A stretch of DNA of 64,000 bases from Segniliparus rugosus ATCC BAA-974 (GCF_000185725.2 NZ_KI391953.1:1542750-1606749); one strand, 5' to 3'. Counted from the stretch's first letter, positions 16,652-27,362 are shown. A program made the numbers and translations. The notes: a model not told the origin generated them from the letters alone.

Positions 16652-17017
16652 TTACCGAAAAATGTGATCTAAATCAAATAGATGAGGCGTGGCGTGCCGC
16701 TCAAGGGAACGGCGGCGCGAGGCGCCTAGGCGCCTCGCGCCGCCGTTGGTGGGGTCGAGCGCCGGGTTGTAGCCGGGTCCGCCCCGGACGATGGCCGCGA
16801 CCCCGTGCGCCGGGGCTTCGGCGCAGTTCTTCCAGCCGTTCACCGGAGAGGGCTTGCCGTACGAATCTGTGCCCCGCTGAGTCGGCCCGCTGGGCCGCTG
16901 GTCGTCCGCATCGGCGGCAGACCTCGGGACGAGCAGGGCGAGTCCGATCATCGCTACGAATAGGGCGGCCCGCGATCTTTGCGGCAATCCCGACACTATG
17001 CTGCGCACCTCTTCCAA
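16652..17017 (-). CDS. Second Excalibur-type secreted protein with altered C-terminus
   Basis: A paralogue of the neighbouring Excalibur gene: signal-like start (SRAALFVAMIGLALLVPRSAADA) and domain NGWKNCAEAPAHGV...GGPGYNPALDPTNGG. After NGG the expected final IEC(T) is missing; the frame instead runs through a perfect 40-bp palindrome (16708-16747) as ARRLGASRRR and on to 16652. The second conserved cysteine is thus lost. The start is uncertain: TTG 17017 is the longest, and GTG codons at 17008 and 16996 are also in frame. It is either a decayed copy or a gene whose end was remodelled by an inverted duplication. Confidence 0.5.
   Translation of the reverse strand: MEEVRSIVSGLPQRSRAALFVAMIGLALLVPRSAADADDQRPSGPTQRGTDSYGKPSPVNGWKNCAEAPAHGVAAIVRGGPGYNPALDPTNGGARRLGASRRRSLERHATPHLFDLDHIFR
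16708..16747. repeat. Perfect 40-bp palindrome at the end of the second Excalibur gene
   Basis: The left half AACGGCGGCGCGAGGCGCCT is followed immediately by its exact reverse complement, with no spacer. It replaces the last codons expected of the Excalibur domain. It could act as a transcription terminator for the minus-strand gene, although no T-run follows, or be a scar of an inverted duplication. Confidence 0.9.
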
Positions 17018-17185
17018 CCTCTGCTACGACATATGCCACTATGTGGCGTTTCTCAAAGTAAGGGATTTGTGATCCAGGGCAAAAGTTTGGATTTCTGGCT
17101 CTGGGGCTGTTCGCCGTATCATGGGCAAGGCAAATCGGGGACGCTCCCCGCGTGTGGGAGGCCCAAGGCACAGGAGACGAGCAGG

Positions 17186-18901
17186 TTGACGCAGGCGAGC
17201 GCCCAGGCGAGGCCGTTGCGCACGTGGCAGCGGCGCGCGTTGGCGAAGTACTTGAGCTCTTCTCCGTCGGATTTTCTCGCAGTGGCCACTCCCGGTTCGG
17301 GGAAAACGACGTTCGGGCTCCGGATCGCCGCTGAGCTTCTCGCCGACCGGACCGTCGACCAGATCACCGTGGTGACGCCCACCGAACATCTCAAGCATCA
17401 GTGGGCGGACTCGGCGGCGCAGTCGGGCCTGCTCCTCGACGCGCGGTTCTCGAACGCCGTGGGCATGACTTCGAGCGACCACCACGGAGTGGTGGTGACG
17501 TACGCCCAGATCGCGGCCCATCCGGCGCGGCACAGGGTGCGCACCGAGCGCAAGCGCACGCTTGTGCTCCTCGACGAGGTCCACCACGCGGGAGACGCGA
17601 AGTCGTGGGGCGACGGCGTGCGCGAGGCGTTCGAAGGCGCGGAGCGGCGGGTGGCGCTGACCGGCACGCCGTTCCGCAGCGACGACAACCCTATTCCGTT
17701 CGTCCGGTACGAGCCGGTGGGGGACGGTTCGCTCATGAGCCGCTTCGACCACCAATACGGCTACGCGGAGGCGTTGGCGGACGGAGTGGTCCGTCCCGTG
17801 GTGTTCCTCGCGTATTCCGGCGAGGCGCGCTGGCGGTCCAACGCGGGCGACGAGTACGCCGCGCGGCTCGGCGAGCCGCTCACCCGCGAGCACACCGCCC
17901 GCGCCTGGCGCACCGCCTTGGACCCGCAAGGCGACTGGATCCCTGCCGTGTTCGCCGCCGCGCATCGGCGTTTGGAGCACAAGCGCGCGACCGGCATGCC
18001 GGACGCCGGCGGATTGGTGATCGCCACGGACCAGGACAAGGCGCGGGCGTACGCGTTGAAGCTGCGCGAGATCACGGGGGAAGCCCCGACGGTCGTCGTC
18101 TCCGACGATCCGAGCGCGTCGGGGAAGATCGCAGAGTTCTCCCGGGGCACCTCGAAGTGGATGGTGGCGGTCCGCATGGTGTCGGAAGGCGTGGACGTGC
18201 CGAGGCTCGCGGTCGGGGTGTACGCGACGAACTCCGCGACGCCGCTCTACTTCGCGCAGGCGGTCGGCCGTTTCGTCCGCGCCCGCCGCCCAGGCGAGAC
18301 CGCGAGCGTCTTCCTGCCTTCTGTGCCGGTGCTGTTGGGACTGGCGAGCGAGCTGGAGACGCAACGCGACCACGTGCTGGGCGCGCCTAAGCGGCAAGAG
18401 GAAGAAGAGGGCTGGGAGGACGGGCTTCTCGAGAAGGCGAACCGCAAAGAGTCCACGGCGGATCTGTCGCAGGAGTCATTCGAGGCGCTCGGCGCGCAGG
18501 CCGAGCTGGATCAGGTGATCTACGACGGGAACTCGTTCGGGACCGCCACCTTCGCCGGGTCGGACGAAGAGGCGGACTACTTGGGGTTGCCCGGGCTCTT
18601 GGACGCGGAGCAGATGCGCGCGCTTTTGAGCAAGCGGCAGGAGGAGCAGTTGGCGCGGCGCTCGCAGGCCCCTGCCGCCGTGGTTCCGACGACGGCGGAG
18701 CAGCCCGGCAAGAGCCTTTCCGACTTGCGCCGCGAGCTGAACGCCCTGGTCGCGTCCTACCACCATCGCACGGGGAAGCCGCATGGGGTCGTGCACACGG
18801 AGTTGCGCGCGAAATTGGGCGGGCCCGCAGTCGCGGCTGCTTCTGCGCAGCAGCTCAAGGAGCGGATCGACCTGCTGCGCAGATGGGCCCGGTCGACCTG
18901 A
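17186..18901 (+). CDS. DEAD/DEAH-box (superfamily 2) helicase
   Basis: A 571-residue SF2 helicase. TTG 17186 is preferred: AGGAG lies at 17172-17176, and the product begins LTQASAQARPLRTWQRRAL, the usual helicase Q-motif region. The longer upstream reading has no family-like sequence. Walker A ATPGSGKTT (Lys40), motif II DEVHH (130-134), motif III ALTGTPFR, motif VI QAVGRFVRARRPGE. The C-terminal third (about 430-571) is an extra helical domain with PPxxx-poor, Gln/Glu-rich text. Such proteins are found throughout Actinobacteria as probable DNA/RNA helicases of unknown substrate. It is convergent with the TPR gene (6-base gap). Confidence 0.85.
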   Translation: MTQASAQARPLRTWQRRALAKYLSSSPSDFLAVATPGSGKTTFGLRIAAELLADRTVDQITVVTPTEHLKHQWADSAAQSGLLLDARFSNAVGMTSSDHHGVVVTYAQIAAHPARHRVRTERKRTLVLLDEVHHAGDAKSWGDGVREAFEGAERRVALTGTPFRSDDNPIPFVRYEPVGDGSLMSRFDHQYGYAEALADGVVRPVVFLAYSGEARWRSNAGDEYAARLGEPLTREHTARAWRTALDPQGDWIPAVFAAAHRRLEHKRATGMPDAGGLVIATDQDKARAYALKLREITGEAPTVVVSDDPSASGKIAEFSRGTSKWMVAVRMVSEGVDVPRLAVGVYATNSATPLYFAQAVGRFVRARRPGETASVFLPSVPVLLGLASELETQRDHVLGAPKRQEEEEGWEDGLLEKANRKESTADLSQESFEALGAQAELDQVIYDGNSFGTATFAGSDEEADYLGLPGLLDAEQMRALLSKRQEEQLARRSQAPAAVVPTTAEQPGKSLSDLRRELNALVASYHHRTGKPHGVVHTELRAKLGGPAVAAASAQQLKERIDLLRRWARST

Positions 18902-18907
18902 CCCGAG

Positions 18908-19684
18908 TCAGGCCCACTGGCCGCGCAAAGCCGTAGCCTTCCCGTCCCAGCCCTCGTCCGGCGAGGTGGCGTGCAGCAGCATGGCGGCGGCCCAGGCCAG
19001 CGGCAGCAGACCCGCGTCCTCGGTTTTCGCGAAGACGTCTTCGGCGAGCGTTCGTGCTGTGGCGGTCGAAGCAGCGCAGGCGTGCGCCGCGGCGAGGATC
19101 AGCCGCGACTTGCACGCGTGCCGCCTGCTGGGACAGCTGTCCGCGAGCTTCTGGCCGGCGGCTGCCGCGCGCAGCGCGTCGTCCGGGCTCCCCTCGGCCA
19201 TCGCCGCTTCGGCGCTCACCCACCGCCAGCGGAGCCTCGCTCGCCAGCCGAAGGGCGCGGACTCTGCTTCGTCGAGCAGCGTCTCGGCTTGGTCCAATGC
19301 CCGGCGAGTGTCGGCGAGGCTTCCCAGGCCGATATTGTCGGCGGCGACGCCGGTCAAGGCGTCGCATCGGGCGAGCACGAATTCGGGGTCTTCCTTTTGC
19401 CGCGGGGCCCGCTCAGAGAGAAAGGCGAGCGCGCGCGTGTCGAATTGCAAAGCCCGCTCGTGGCAGCCTTGTTGACGGAGTATCGAGGCTTCGAGGCTGA
19501 GCGCCGTGGACCGCAGCGCGGCAGAATAGCGCGACTCGCGGAGCGGCGCGACCTCCCCGGTCGCGTCGGCGTATTTGCCCCGCCCCGCCAGCGCCACCGC
19601 GCGCAACCATTGCTCAAAGGGCGTTTTCGCAGGAGGCAGGGGGTGCGCCCCGGGGCGGTCGCCAAACGCGGCGGAAGTTAACAC
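18908..19684 (-). CDS. Helical repeat (TPR-like) protein, Rv3415c-type
   Basis: A 258-residue cytoplasmic protein made of alternating Ala/Leu/Arg-rich helices with TPR-like pairs, for example WLRAVALAGRGKYADATGEVAPL (about 26-48) and LRWRWVSAEAAMAEGSPDDALRAAAAG (about 150-176). Its place, divergent from whiB3 and beside groEL1/groES, matches Rv3415c of M. tuberculosis, which supports the call as that conserved hypothetical. GTG 19684 is the annotated start; no good ribosome site is seen. A TAAACT lies only 2 bases from it, so a slightly later start is possible. Confidence 0.65.
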   Translation of the reverse strand: MLTSAAFGDRPGAHPLPPAKTPFEQWLRAVALAGRGKYADATGEVAPLRESRYSAALRSTALSLEASILRQQGCHERALQFDTRALAFLSERAPRQKEDPEFVLARCDALTGVAADNIGLGSLADTRRALDQAETLLDEAESAPFGWRARLRWRWVSAEAAMAEGSPDDALRAAAAGQKLADSCPSRRHACKSRLILAAAHACAASTATARTLAEDVFAKTEDAGLLPLAWAAAMLLHATSPDEGWDGKATALRGQWA

Positions 19685-19936
19685 GGAGTTTAACGCGAAT
19701 TGATCAGATGTAAATTTTTCGGAGATTTCAGCATCCTAGAGGAGTTTTTCTCACATAGCGGGGATGGGATATGTGAAATGCCACTTTTTTGGGGTCTTGA
19801 CGGCGCTGCTGTCGCCTCGTACGGTAGCTCCAACACAACGAGGTGGTCAACCCGAGTCGGCGGTGGAGAGCAGATGCTCGCCAGGCGGATGTTTGGGCGA
19901 ATAATTGAGGCTTTACGAATGAGGAGCACCGTCACT
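19685..19936. promoter_or_regulatory. whiB3 upstream region
   Basis: A 252-base AT-richer stretch between the divergent TPR gene and whiB3. It contains a TACGGT hexamer at about 19818-19823 that could be a whiB3 -10 element, giving a leader of about 105 bases, and GAGGAG at 19922-19927 as ribosome site. Several short frames start here but have no coding character. A long leader is common for redox-regulated whiB genes. Confidence 0.4.
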
Positions 19937-20227
19937 ATGTCGATTCCACTTCTCCCGGGTCCAAATGCGGACGTATGGGATTGGCAGATGAAAGGAGTCT
20001 GTCGCGGGATGGACTCCTCGATTTTCTTTCACCCGGAAGGGGAGCGCGGTCGGGCCCGTAGGCAACGGGAGAATAAGGCGAAGGAATACTGCAGGCAGTG
20101 CCCGGTCATCATGCAGTGCCGCGAGCACGCGATCCGGGTCGGCGAGCCCTATGGGATTTGGGGAGGGCTGTCCGAGTCCGAGCGCATCGCCGCGATGGAG
20201 AAGCGCCGCCGCAGGCTGGCGAGCTAG
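19937..20227 (+). CDS. whiB3: WhiB3, iron-sulfur redox-sensing regulator
   Basis: A 96-residue Wbl protein that holds a [4Fe-4S] cluster, senses O2/NO and redox state, and partners sigma factor A. Cluster ligands: Cys22, Cys52, Cys55, Cys61 (C-x29-C-x2-C-x5-C). The beta-turn GIWGG (73-77) and a basic C-terminal tail (EKRRRRLAS) for DNA contact follow. The N-terminal LPGPNADVWDWQMKGVCRGMD is specific to the WhiB3 branch, and the order TPR protein / whiB3 / groEL1 / groES equals Rv3415c-Rv3418c. ATG 19937 is placed by GAGGAG 9 bases upstream; longer frames upstream lack similarity. Confidence 0.95.
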   Translation: MSIPLLPGPNADVWDWQMKGVCRGMDSSIFFHPEGERGRARRQRENKAKEYCRQCPVIMQCREHAIRVGEPYGIWGGLSESERIAAMEKRRRRLAS

Positions 20228-20236
20228 CGGAGACAA

Positions 20237-20276
20237 TAGGAAAGCGGCCGGTCCTCTCGGACCGGCCGCTTTCCTA
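20237..20276. terminator. Bidirectional hairpin between whiB3 and groEL1
   Basis: An 18-bp stem (arm TAGGAAAGCGGCCGGTCC) with a TCTC loop, just after the whiB3 stop and before the convergent groEL1 end; ATTT follows. It can serve both genes. Confidence 0.85.
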
Positions 20277-20353
20277 ATTTCGCGGGTTCGCGGGCGGATG
20301 ATCGCCCGACGCGCTCCGACGAAGCGGATCGCCGCCTGAGAACCTGCGGGCAA

Positions 20354-22353
<2,000 letters not shown>

Positions 22354-22441
22354 GATGAGCCTCCAATTTCACGTTGATCTTTGTGGTTCGTGGCCCGCTT
22401 GCGCTCCCCGAGTCGCGGGTCCAGGGTGTTCAGCGCGGCCA

Positions 22442-22468
22442 CTAGCACTCTACATGGTCGAGTGCTAA
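22442..22468 (-). promoter_or_regulatory. CIRCE operator (HrcA binding site) of groES-groEL1
   Basis: CTAGCACTC-N9-GAGTGCTAA matches the 9-9-9 CIRCE inverted repeat, with one mismatch at the outer base pair. It lies about 90 bases upstream of groES. On the minus strand TAGAGT (22447-22452) within it can act as a -10 element, so HrcA binding would block the promoter directly. Confidence 0.92.
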
Positions 22469-22547
22469 AGCTCAACAACTGGATGTGATGTCGCCCGACT
22501 GGGAGCGATGGTTACCCTATCAAGCACTGATGAGAATGGAGATCGCG

Positions 22548-23363
22548 ATGCGGATTGCGGGGCGGGCGGCGCGCTGGGGGTTTGCCGCCCTCTTGGTGTT
22601 GAGCGCTGCAGGGGCAGGGACGCGCGCCGGACAGGCGCAGGCCGACCCGGTCCCCGAGGTGGCGGCGGCGGAATTCCTGCACGACGACGAGGGGCTCGAC
22701 CAAATCGATTGCGAGCTGCCGCGATGGTCGACGGATCCGGGGAGCTTGCAGGCCTTCTTCACGACTGCGCGCGACTGCATGGACGCGGCGTGGACTCCGT
22801 TGCTCGCCCGGCACGGCGTGCCGAATGTCTCGCCCGCGCTGATCTTTCCCGAGAAAACGCCGTTCGCCAGCTCCTGCGGCGAGGTGACCCAGGACATCAT
22901 CGCGGCTATCTACTGCGCGGGAGACGACTCGCTCTACATACCTGCGAGCGGTTTGCAGACGGAAGTGTTCGGCGACCATCCTGGTGTTTACCTGGCTCTC
23001 TTGGCCCACGAGTATGGGCACCACGTCCAGATGCTGACGGGGATCACGAGCCAAGTGCTCGCCCTCCTGCCCTCCGGCAACTGGAACACGCCCGAGGGAC
23101 TGGAGCTGTCTCGGAGGGTCGAGCTGCAAGCGCAGTGCTTCTCCGGGATGTTCCTTGGGGCCGAAGCGGGGCGCGGCAGCATCACCAGGGCGACGCTCGC
23201 CGAGGGCAGGCTCGGCCAAGACGGGCGGGGCGACGGCAACCGGCCCGGCGAGCTTCCCGACCACGGGACCAGCGCCCACGTCTTCAGTTGGTGGGAGCGC
23301 GGCACGAATAACAAAATCGCCGATTGCAATACCTTTAGCGCCCCGAACGCCGATGTGACGTAA
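22548..23363 (+). CDS. Secreted neutral zinc metallopeptidase (YpfJ/PF04228-like)
   Basis: A 271-residue exported zinc protease. Zinc motif HEYGH at residues 154-158. The flanking pattern AIYCAGDDSLYIP...LALLAHEYGHHVQ and the later ELQAQCFSGMFLGAE (third ligand Glu region) are typical of the 'neutral zinc metallopeptidase' family. ATG 22548 is chosen because GGAG stands 6 bases upstream and the product then begins with a clean signal peptide (MRIAGRAARWGFAALLVL..., cleavage near AQA-DP). Three other ATGs lie upstream in frame. Four to six cysteines suggest disulfides outside the cell. Confidence 0.85.
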   Translation: MRIAGRAARWGFAALLVLSAAGAGTRAGQAQADPVPEVAAAEFLHDDEGLDQIDCELPRWSTDPGSLQAFFTTARDCMDAAWTPLLARHGVPNVSPALIFPEKTPFASSCGEVTQDIIAAIYCAGDDSLYIPASGLQTEVFGDHPGVYLALLAHEYGHHVQMLTGITSQVLALLPSGNWNTPEGLELSRRVELQAQCFSGMFLGAEAGRGSITRATLAEGRLGQDGRGDGNRPGELPDHGTSAHVFSWWERGTNNKIADCNTFSAPNADVT

Positions 23364-23447
23364 TTTTGGGGTCCGCGCGGCCGTCGGCGGTTCCGCGCTC
23401 TTATCGAATTCTTCTGCTGGCTATGGACTTTTCTCAGCTGCTGCCAA

Positions 23448-23453
23448 TACAGT
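23448..23453 (+). promoter_or_regulatory. -10 element of a leaderless transcript (cupin gene)
   Basis: TACAGT sits 6 bases before ATG 23460; no ribosome site. Confidence 0.6.
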
Positions 23454-23459
23454 GCCCGC

Positions 23460-24158
23460 ATGACGATGAATCGACGACAAGTGCTCGGCGGAGCGGGGCT
23501 CGTCGGAGCGTCCGCGTTCGGCGGAGCGACGGCGGACCGCGTGCTGAGCCCGCGTCAAGAGCCGCCGCCACCGCCGCCGCCCGAGCGCGGCGTGCCCGAC
23601 GAGGACGCGGCGAGGTTCGGCGACCCTCGCATTCCGGCGGAGCTCGACACGAAGCAGCCGCACTTGTTCCACCTCTCCGCGTTGGAGCCCACGCGCTTCG
23701 ACGGCGGGGAGCTGCGCCAGGCCAGCGAGGCGAACTTCCCGATCCTCACCGGCCAGAAGGCCAGCGTGGTCATGGTGACGTTGGAAAAGGGCGGGATCCG
23801 CGAGCCGCACTGGCACCCGAGCGCTTGGGAGATCAATGTGGTGGTCTCCGGCAAAGCCAAGTGGAGCATTCTGGAGCCAGAAGGGCATCACGAGCAGTTC
23901 GACGCGGGTCCGGGCGACGTGATCTTCGCCCCGCAGGGCGACTTGCATTATTTCGAGAACCCTTATGACGAGCCGTTGAAGGTGCTCATCGTCTTCAACG
24001 CGAGCACGCAAGAGGGCAAAGACGACATCGGCTTGGCTTCGGCGATCAGCGCGATCCCGCCGGACGTGCTCGCGACGGTGTTCGGCGTGCCGGCAGAGCA
24101 CTTCGCCCAGCTGAAGAAGGTGGACAAGTCGATGACGATCGTCCGCCGCCACGGCTGA
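23460..24158 (+). CDS. Tat-exported single-domain cupin (oxalate-decarboxylase-like)
   Basis: A 232-residue cupin. The N-terminus MTMNRRQVLGGAGLVGASAF carries a twin-arginine (Tat) signal, followed by a run of seven prolines (about 35-41). The cupin motif 1 is HWHPSAWEINVVVSGK (His117, His119, Glu124), and motif 2 is GDVIFAPQGDLHYFEN (His163), giving the 3-His/1-Glu metal site. The text around it matches one half of bicupin oxalate decarboxylases, but only one cupin domain is present, so the activity is uncertain. Tat export suggests that the metal is loaded in the cytoplasm. Probably a single-gene unit. Confidence 0.75.
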   Translation: MTMNRRQVLGGAGLVGASAFGGATADRVLSPRQEPPPPPPPERGVPDEDAARFGDPRIPAELDTKQPHLFHLSALEPTRFDGGELRQASEANFPILTGQKASVVMVTLEKGGIREPHWHPSAWEINVVVSGKAKWSILEPEGHHEQFDAGPGDVIFAPQGDLHYFENPYDEPLKVLIVFNASTQEGKDDIGLASAISAIPPDVLATVFGVPAEHFAQLKKVDKSMTIVRRHG

Positions 24159-24175
24159 GCCGGCAGGCTCCCAGC

Positions 24176-25069
24176 TCAGCCGAGCGTGCCGACTTCGAGG
24201 CCGGGCTCCAAGGCGAAGCCCCAGTCGAAAAGGGCGCGAGCCTGCTGGGCCGGATAGGAGCCGGGGTTGTGCATCACTGCGACCACGAGCCGTCTGCCAT
24301 GCCGCGCCGCGGCTCCGACGAAGTTGTACTGCGCCTCGTCCGTGAAGCCCGTCTTGCCGCCCAGCATGCCGGGGTAGGAGCCCAAAAGCGGATCGCGGTT
24401 GACGAGCTGGATCGCTGGGGAGCCGGAGACCGTCGCGCGCTCCTGCCGCACGATTTCGGCGAAGGTGGGATTGCGCAACGCGGCCCGGAAGAAGAGCGCG
24501 AGATCGTGCGGCGAGCTGGACACCCCAGGCGCTTCGAGGCCGGAGGGCGTGGCGGCCCTGGTGTCGTTGGCTCCGAGGCGCGCGGCCTCGGCGTTCATTT
24601 TCGCGACGGCGGGGCCGACCCCGCCGAGCGCGCGGGCGAGCGTGTTCGCCGCGCCGTTCGACGAGATCATGAGCAGGGCTTCGAGCAGTTCGCGCACGGT
24701 GTGCGTTTCGCCGGGCCGGATGAACCTGACGATGCTCTCGCGGTCCGCCGCCTCGTCGTCGGCGTTTTCGGTGAGGCTTTGGCCGACGTCGAGCTCGCTC
24801 AGCACGACAATCGCCAGAAGGGTCTTGATGGTGCTGGCCGGGTGGTAGTGGCTGTGGGGGTTGCGGGCCGCGAGCACCTCGCCGGTGTCGAGATCGGCGA
24901 CCAGCCACGCGGGAGCCGCGCCGTCGGGGACCGGCTCCGAGCCGGACGGCTGGACCACGCCGCTTTGCGGGGCCAAGGTGGGGTCGTCGGGGTCTGCGGT
25001 GGCGAACGAAGCCGTCGCGGCCATGGCAGAGCTGATTGCGATCAGGGTCCGAAGGGCGGTGCGGAGCAT
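24176..25069 (-). CDS. D-alanyl-D-alanine carboxypeptidase (S11, PBP5-type)
   Basis: A 297-residue exported penicillin-binding peptidase that trims peptidoglycan stem peptides. Signal peptide at 1-25 ([15 protein letters not shown]). Active-site motifs: SxxK = Ser79-Thr-Ile-Lys82, SxN = Ser136-Ser-Asn138, KTG = Lys239-Thr-Gly241 in [11 protein letters not shown]. The chain stops soon after the catalytic domain without the usual C-terminal membrane-binding helix, so it may be free in the envelope. Start fixed by a TAGGCT leaderless -10 element. It is convergent with the cupin gene. Confidence 0.88.
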   Translation of the reverse strand: MLRTALRTLIAISSAMAATASFATADPDDPTLAPQSGVVQPSGSEPVPDGAAPAWLVADLDTGEVLAARNPHSHYHPASTIKTLLAIVVLSELDVGQSLTENADDEAADRESIVRFIRPGETHTVRELLEALLMISSNGAANTLARALGGVGPAVAKMNAEAARLGANDTRAATPSGLEAPGVSSSPHDLALFFRAALRNPTFAEIVRQERATVSGSPAIQLVNRDPLLGSYPGMLGGKTGFTDEAQYNFVGAAARHGRRLVVAVMHNPGSYPAQQARALFDWGFALEPGLEVGTLG

Positions 25070-25075
25070 CCGACC

Positions 25076-25081
25076 AGCCTA
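25076..25081 (-). promoter_or_regulatory. -10 element of a leaderless transcript (carboxypeptidase)
   Basis: Minus-strand TAGGCT sits 6 bases before ATG 25069. Confidence 0.6.
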
Positions 25082-25099
25082 GTGCGAGGGCTCCGATCA

Positions 25100-25347
25100 G
25101 GCCTCGGCGAGCGCCGGGCGGCGGGCTTCGCCAGCTTGTCCGCCCCGAGCCAGGTGATCGCGCCCATGCGCCCGAAGACGACCCCGCCAAGCGGCCTCGC
25201 GACGAAACCGACCGCGAGCGCGGCGGCGGTGCCGGAAAGAAAGAAGTTGTACCACTCCAACGCCGTGCCGACGAGCGCTCCCCACACCGCTTTCCGGGCC
25301 TGGCCGTCCGGGGCGGTCTCTTTCGTGCCGTTGTCTGTCCGCGCCAT
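25100..25347 (-). pseudogene. Remnant of an MFS (metabolite:H+ symporter) transporter
   Basis: About 65 residues resemble the start of MHS-family major facilitator proteins: [22 protein letters not shown] (helix 1) is joined directly to [19 protein letters not shown], which in intact proteins lies in helix 3, well downstream. The region between them is missing and nothing similar follows; the frame then runs into the carboxypeptidase promoter. This is an internally deleted and 3'-truncated relic. It lies between the aminotransferase gene and the carboxypeptidase gene, and may once have been the transporter for the amine-catabolic set beside it. Confidence 0.7.
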
Positions 25348-25400
25348 CGCCCAACGGCACGGGAACCGGGCGCCGCGCGAACGGACGAGGGCCGGTCGGG

Positions 25401-26804
25401 CTAGAGCTTGGACCAGGCCTGCGTCAGCGCGGAGCGCAGGATCGACTCCATCTCGTCGAACTCTCGCTGTCCGCAGATGAGCGGCGGCGCGAGCTGGACC
25501 ACCGGTTCGGCGCGGTCGTCAGCGCGGCAGTAGAGCCCGCCCTCGAAGAGGGCTGTGGACAGGAAGCCGCGCAGCACTCGCTCGGACTCCTCGGGGGAGA
25601 AGCTCTCCTTGGTCGCCTTGTCCTTGACGAGCTCGATCCCGTAGAAGAAGCCCGCGCCGCGCACGTCGCCGACGATTGGCAGGTCCAAGAGCCGGTCGAG
25701 CGTCGCCTTGAAGGCGGCGGCGTTCGCGGCCACGTGCTCGTTCAGCCTTTCGCGCTCGAAGATGTCGAGGTTGGCGAGCGCCACGGCTGCGGACACCGGA
25801 TGCCCGCCGTAGGTGGAGCCGTGCATGAAGACCGTGGTCCCGTCCGCGAAGGGCTCGAAGATCCTCTCGCTGGCGATCATCGCGCCGATCGGCGCGTAGC
25901 CGGAGGTGAGCCCTTTGGCGCAGGTGATGATGTCGGGGGTGTAGCCGTATTGCCCGCAGGCGAACATCGGGCCGATCCGCCCGAAGGCGCAGATCGTCTC
26001 GTCCGAGACGAGCAGCACGTCGTGGCGGTCGCAGATCTCGCGCACCCGCTGGAAGTAACCGGGCGGGGGAGGGAAGCAGCCGCCAGTGTTCTGCACCGGT
26101 TCGAGGAAGACTGCGGCGACGGAGTCCGGGCCCTCGAAGAGGATCGCCTCCTCGATCCGGTCCGCGGCCCACAGCCCGAAGGCGGCGTAGTCCGACGCGT
26201 ACGCCTCGGGGGCTCGGTAGAAGTTCGTGTTCGGGATCCGGAACCCGCCAGGGACGAGGGGTTCGAAGGGGACTTTGAGCCCGGGCAGGCCGGTGATGGA
26301 CAGCGCGCCCTGCGAGGTGCCGTGGTAGGCGAGCGAGCGGGAGAGCACTTTGTGCTTGGTGGGTTTGCCGACGAGCTTGAAGTACTGCTTGACGAGCTTC
26401 CACGCGCTCTCGACGGCTTCGGAGCCGCTGACGGTGAAGAACACCCGGTTCAGGTCGCCTGGCGCGTACCCCGCGAGCCGTTCGGCGAGTTCGGCGACCG
26501 GCGGGGTGACATAGCCCCAGACCGGGAAGTAGCCGAGCTCCTTGGTTTGCGCGGCTGCGGCCTCGGCGAGTTCGGCTCGCCCGTGGCCGACCTGGACCGC
26601 GAAGAGGCCCGCGAGGCCGTCGAGATAACTCCTGCCCGCGTCGTCCCAGATCCGCGCGCCCTCGCCCCGGACGACGACCGGCGGCGCGATCCCTTCGCCG
26701 TGGCGGGCGAAGTGGCCCCAGACGTGCTTCTTCGCGGCTGCGGCGACAGCGGACGGATTGGCCGGGACGTTCCGGTTTGCCGGCGCGCTCACTGCTTGCC
26801 CCAT
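25401..26804 (-). CDS. Class III aminotransferase (omega-amino acid/putrescine:pyruvate type)
   Basis: A 467-residue PLP-dependent class III aminotransferase. Conserved parts: the N-terminal [36 protein letters not shown] (phosphate cup), [14 protein letters not shown] (Asp that contacts the PLP nitrogen), and the Schiff-base Lys in [13 protein letters not shown]. Family members transfer amino groups from omega-amino acids, diamines or similar to pyruvate. ATG 26804 has AAGGAG 8 bases upstream, overlapping the Lrp gene by 16 bases. GTG 26792, with a 4-base overlap, is the alternative. It is co-transcribed with the Lrp gene and divergent from the aldehyde dehydrogenase, which together form a likely amine to aldehyde to acid route. 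Confidence 0.85.
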   Translation of the reverse strand: MGQAVSAPANRNVPANPSAVAAAAKKHVWGHFARHGEGIAPPVVVRGEGARIWDDAGRSYLDGLAGLFAVQVGHGRAELAEAAAAQTKELGYFPVWGYVTPPVAELAERLAGYAPGDLNRVFFTVSGSEAVESAWKLVKQYFKLVGKPTKHKVLSRSLAYHGTSQGALSITGLPGLKVPFEPLVPGGFRIPNTNFYRAPEAYASDYAAFGLWAADRIEEAILFEGPDSVAAVFLEPVQNTGGCFPPPPGYFQRVREICDRHDVLLVSDETICAFGRIGPMFACGQYGYTPDIITCAKGLTSGYAPIGAMIASERIFEPFADGTTVFMHGSTYGGHPVSAAVALANLDIFERERLNEHVAANAAAFKATLDRLLDLPIVGDVRGAGFFYGIELVKDKATKESFSPEESERVLRGFLSTALFEGGLYCRADDRAEPVVQLAPPLICGQREFDEMESILRSALTQAWSKL

Positions 26805-27253
26805 GTGTACTGCTCCTTAGCGATCTTGAGGTAGACGAAGGTCTCGGTGCTGACCACGCCTGGCAATGCTCGGATGCGCCCGCCCAAAACGTCGAGAAGC
26901 TCCGCGTCGTCCACGCAGACGACCTCGACAAGCACATCGAACGAGCCCGCCGTCTGCACCACGTATTTGACCTGCGGAATCTCCCCGAGCTGCTCGCCCA
27001 GCTCCCGGGCGTCGCCCGCGCAACGGATTCCGATCATCGCCTGGCGGGCGAAGCCGACCTGTTTCGGGTCGACCACGCCGACGATCTGCAGCACGCCGCT
27101 GTCCACGAGCTTCTGCACCCGCTGGCGCACGGCTGCCTCGGAGAGGCCGACGAGCTTCCCGATGGCGGCGTACGACTGCCTGCCGTCCTCCTGGAGCTCT
27201 TCCACGATGGCTTTGGAGATCTCGTCCAGAGGCTGCCGAACGCTTGTGGTCAT
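26789..27253 (-). CDS. Lrp/AsnC family transcriptional regulator
   Basis: A 154-residue feast/famine regulator. HTH at about residues 10-60 (LDEISKAIVEELQEDGRQSYAAIGKLVGLSEAAVRQRVQKL). C-terminal RAM/AsnC ligand-binding domain at about 68-148 (GFARQAMIGIRC, VVQTAGSFDVLVEVVC, LPGVVSTETFVYLKI). These proteins bind amino acids and control nearby catabolic genes. It leads an operon with the aminotransferase and faces the aldehyde dehydrogenase across 109 bases, so it probably regulates both. ATG 27253 lies 6 bases after a TACATT -10 element, giving a leaderless transcript. Confidence 0.9.
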   Translation of the reverse strand: MTTSVRQPLDEISKAIVEELQEDGRQSYAAIGKLVGLSEAAVRQRVQKLVDSGVLQIVGVVDPKQVGFARQAMIGIRCAGDARELGEQLGEIPQVKYVVQTAGSFDVLVEVVCVDDAELLDVLGGRIRALPGVVSTETFVYLKIAKEQYTWGKQ

Positions 27254-27362
27254 ATGAAGAATGTAACGAAATCAGTTGAACAAATCAATATTAAGAACGG
27301 AATTAGTTGCGAATTTCATATTTATCTTGCGATCCGGTTGAGGCATTGTTAGGCTGGCTGCT
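27254..27362. promoter_or_regulatory. Divergent control region of the amine-catabolic genes
   Basis: 109 AT-rich bases between lrp and the aldehyde dehydrogenase gene, holding both leaderless -10 elements: minus-strand TACATT at 27260-27265 and plus-strand TAGGCT at 27350-27355. The AT-rich centre (27265-27330) is a likely Lrp binding site, although no exact repeat was identified. Confidence 0.55.

Noticed and set aside
16979-17185. Longer N-terminus for the helicase from 16979
   Set aside because: The added 69 residues overlap the divergent Excalibur gene and resemble no helicase; TTG 17186 has a ribosome site and begins at the family's usual N-terminus.
19700-19936. Longer WhiB protein starting at 19700
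   Set aside because: The extra 79 residues have no WhiB similarity; GAGGAG is placed for ATG 19937.
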